Assembly (NCBI GenBank): GCA_003697135.1
Contig: RFGC01000018.1
Location: 186,001-250,000 of the forward strand
Direction of reading: 5' to 3'
From: Acidobacteriota bacterium
GTDB taxonomy: Bacteria; Acidobacteriota; Blastocatellia; Pyrinomonadales; Pyrinomonadaceae
DNA length: 64,000 nt
Shown piece after piece: positions 62,500-64,000 of this stretch. Each line of letters begins with the position of its first letter. Position 1 is the first letter of the stretch. The notes under the pieces were generated by a model. It made no database searches. It was not told the DNA's origin and saw only the letters and a list, made by a program, of their open reading frames with translations. The position numbers and the translations under genes were made by a program.

Positions 62500-64000
62500 A
62501 TGTTAGTAAAAACTCTGGAACTTGAAAACATAAAATCCTATGAAGCCGCTCGTTATGAGTTTGATGAAGGGATAATTGCGATTATTGGTGAAAACGGTTC
62601 TGGGAAAACTACCATCATTGAAGCGATTGCATGGGCGCTTTTCGATGTTCTCGAATACAAAAAGGAAGATTTTATTAGACGTGGGCAAAAAAGAGGTGTT
62701 GTTAGAGTTACCTTTGTAAGTCCTACGGATGGGCGTGAATATGTTGTTCAAAGAGATACAGCCAACCAATATGAGGTGTATGATCCGCAAAACAAGATTC
62801 GCATCGCTCAAGGTAAAAGCGAAGTGATGAGTTTCATTCATAAGGCTTTGGGTGTTGGCAGTGTGGATTTACAAGTTTTCTTTAGGTGTGCTATTGGTGT
62901 TCCCCAAGGAACTTTCACAGCAGATTTTCTTCGCACGCCTTCGGAAAGAAAAGTCACGTTTGACAAGCTGCTAAAGGTCGAAGAATACAAACAAGCTTCG
63001 GAAGCACTTCTCTTGACTCAACGCTATGGAGAACAGCAGAGAAGTGAAGTTGTAAAAAGAATTCTCAGAATGGAAGGAGAAATCGAACACCTGCAAGACT
63101 ACGAGGAGAAGATTAAAAGCATAGGAAATGAGATTCAAAAACTTTCTGATGAGTTAGAAAAACTGGAAGCAGAAATCAAACAAAAGTCGGAGTTGGTGGA
63201 AAAGCTCGATGAACAGGAGAAAAAGTTTGTCGAGATGGAAAACGCTTTAAGAAGTCTAAGAGAAGAAAAACGGAAGAATGAAAGCTTGCTCAACCAAAAG
63301 CAAAGGGAGTTAGAAGAAGCAAAAGAGGCTGTTGAAAAAGTTAGTGAAGTCAAGGAGGATTATTTGCGTCATCGGGAGATTACAGAACTTCTTGGCGAAT
63401 TAGACAAAAAACGTAATCAACGCAGCAAATTATTAGAAAAGAGAAATAACGCCGAAATTCAGATTTCCAAACTCAGTTCTGATTTAGAAAAGCTTAAAGA
63501 AAATTTGCAAAAGGTTGAAGAAGCAAAAGCTAAAATTGGCGATCTCAAGTCTTTTGTTCCGAAGCAAGAAGAATTGGAGAAAAGACTAGAAGAAGCTCAA
63601 AGTCTGGTTCATCGTGAAAAAAGTCTTCAAGAGCAGGTGAAAAATCTTGAAGAGAAGATAAAAAAACTACGTAGAGAATATGAGAACAAGAATAAGCAGA
63701 GGCAGGAGTTAGAAAAGGAACTCAAGGATGATATTGAGAAGTATGATTCGTTAAACGCTCGTTTAGATGAATTGAACAAGCAAATAACTTATCTTCAGGC
63801 CAAATGGGAAGCAGAAAAGAAATTTAGACAGGAAATAAAAGGTGGTCTTTGTCCCATTCTGAATCAAAAATGCCTTAACATCCGTGAAGGTGAAACTTTG
63901 GAAAATGTTGTAGCCAAGAAGGTATCAGATTCTTATAGTGAAATTGAAGTTTTAGAGACCGAGAAAAAATCAGTTGAAACAAAGCTTCAGGCTTTTCAGG
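62500..64000 (+). CDS. SbcC/Rad50-type ATPase, N-terminal part (cut by window end)
   Basis: At least 500 residues of an SMC-like DNA-repair ATPase, partial because the window ends. Walker A GENGSGKT at residues 30-37, Q-loop-like VFFRCAIGVPQGTFTADFL near 125-143, then long coiled coil from about residue 170. The hook region has two cysteines at 451 and 458 (CPILNQKC), C-x6-C spaced rather than the usual C-x2-C zinc hook. Strong AGGAGAAG ribosome site just before ATG at 62500. With an SbcD/Mre11 nuclease it would process double-strand breaks; no sbcD is visible here. Confidence 0.85.
   Translation, partial: MLVKTLELENIKSYEAARYEFDEGIIAIIGENGSGKTTIIEAIAWALFDVLEYKKEDFIRRGQKRGVVRVTFVSPTDGREYVVQRDTANQYEVYDPQNKIRIAQGKSEVMSFIHKALGVGSVDLQVFFRCAIGVPQGTFTADFLRTPSERKVTFDKLLKVEEYKQASEALLLTQRYGEQQRSEVVKRILRMEGEIEHLQDYEEKIKSIGNEIQKLSDELEKLEAEIKQKSELVEKLDEQEKKFVEMENALRSLREEKRKNESLLNQKQRELEEAKEAVEKVSEVKEDYLRHREITELLGELDKKRNQRSKLLEKRNNAEIQISKLSSDLEKLKENLQKVEEAKAKIGDLKSFVPKQEELEKRLEEAQSLVHREKSLQEQVKNLEEKIKKLRREYENKNKQRQELEKELKDDIEKYDSLNARLDELNKQITYLQAKWEAEKKFRQEIKGGLCPILNQKCLNIREGETLENVVAKKVSDSYSEIEVLETEKKSVETKLQAFQ

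Noticed and set aside
1-64000. Search by eye for CRISPR arrays, transposases, integrases, att sites, rRNA and tRNA genes
   Set aside because: No regular repeat-spacer array, no transposase or integrase motif in any frame and no tRNA cloverleaf could be supported; the 17-bp repeat at 2120-2200 has no spacers of CRISPR length.

Overview
This 64 kb stretch is a bacterial chromosome segment with about 60 genes and no detectable rRNA, tRNA, CRISPR array, prophage or insertion sequence. Gene content points to a Gram-negative member of the Acidobacteriota, most likely a low-GC relative of the Blastocatellia/Pyrinomonadaceae. The pointers are many secreted S9 peptidases, carboxypeptidase-regulatory and PEGA domains, FHA/Ser-Thr-kinase signalling, DUF4097 proteins beside an ECF sigma factor, a PagL-like outer-membrane protein and a cyanobacteria-like split ATP synthase cluster. 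That placement is inferred from the proteins; no marker gene could be searched.

Layout. 0-7.2 kb: threonine aldolase and a GGCT-fold protein (minus), an RRM RNA-binding protein with its own terminator, a 17-bp tandem repeat just upstream of comM, then an ECF sigma factor, its zinc-finger anti-sigma factor and two exported DUF4097 proteins. 7.2-12.2 kb: a minus-strand phospho-signalling operon read as FHA reader, Ser/Thr kinase-FHA, RDD membrane protein, FHA-GAF-PP2C phosphatase, with a promoter so close to its start codon that the message may be leaderless. 12.3-13.2 kb: AbiEii-type nucleotidyltransferase with a small overlapping partner. 13.4-18.9 kb: transglycosylase, MTA/SAH-type deaminase, PrcB_C protein, AlbA_2 regulator, gamma-carbonic anhydrase and PagL-like deacylase. 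19-29 kb: hisS, PilZ protein, PNPOx-like flavoprotein, NRAMP transporter, two S9 peptidases and a dienelactone hydrolase. 29-32 kb: two nucleotide-sugar epimerases and a secreted regulatory-domain protein. 32-41.9 kb: hpt, an unusual RpiB fusion, esterase, a duplicated-domain secreted protein, COG4299 membrane protein, thioesterase, geranylgeranyl-reductase-like flavoprotein, threonine deaminase, Dabb and PHP proteins. 42-48.6 kb: ggt, TPR protein, fadD and an unknown secreted protein. 48.6-54.7 kb: an 835-bp spacer with a strong promoter and palindromic site driving a 1749-residue beta-helix surface protein. 54.9-55.1 kb: a possible cysteine-rich microprotein. 55-61 kb: SPFH-PEGA protein, VanZ, and atpF'-atpF-atpH-atpA-atpG. 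61-64 kb: TM2 protein, Sua5/TsaC and the start of an SbcC/Rad50-type ATPase cut by the window edge.

Working together: sigma/anti-sigma/DUF4097 genes form an envelope-stress-like unit; kinase, phosphatase and FHA readers form a closed phosphorylation circuit; the five ATP synthase genes make part of the peripheral stalk and F1, with a, c, beta and epsilon necessarily encoded elsewhere. No single obviously new defence or mobile system was found. The best leads are the leaderless FHA-kinase operon, the RpiB fusion lacking its catalytic cysteine, the 17-bp repeat array upstream of comM, the operator-like palindromes at 17.8 and 49.36 kb, and the cysteine-rich microprotein.
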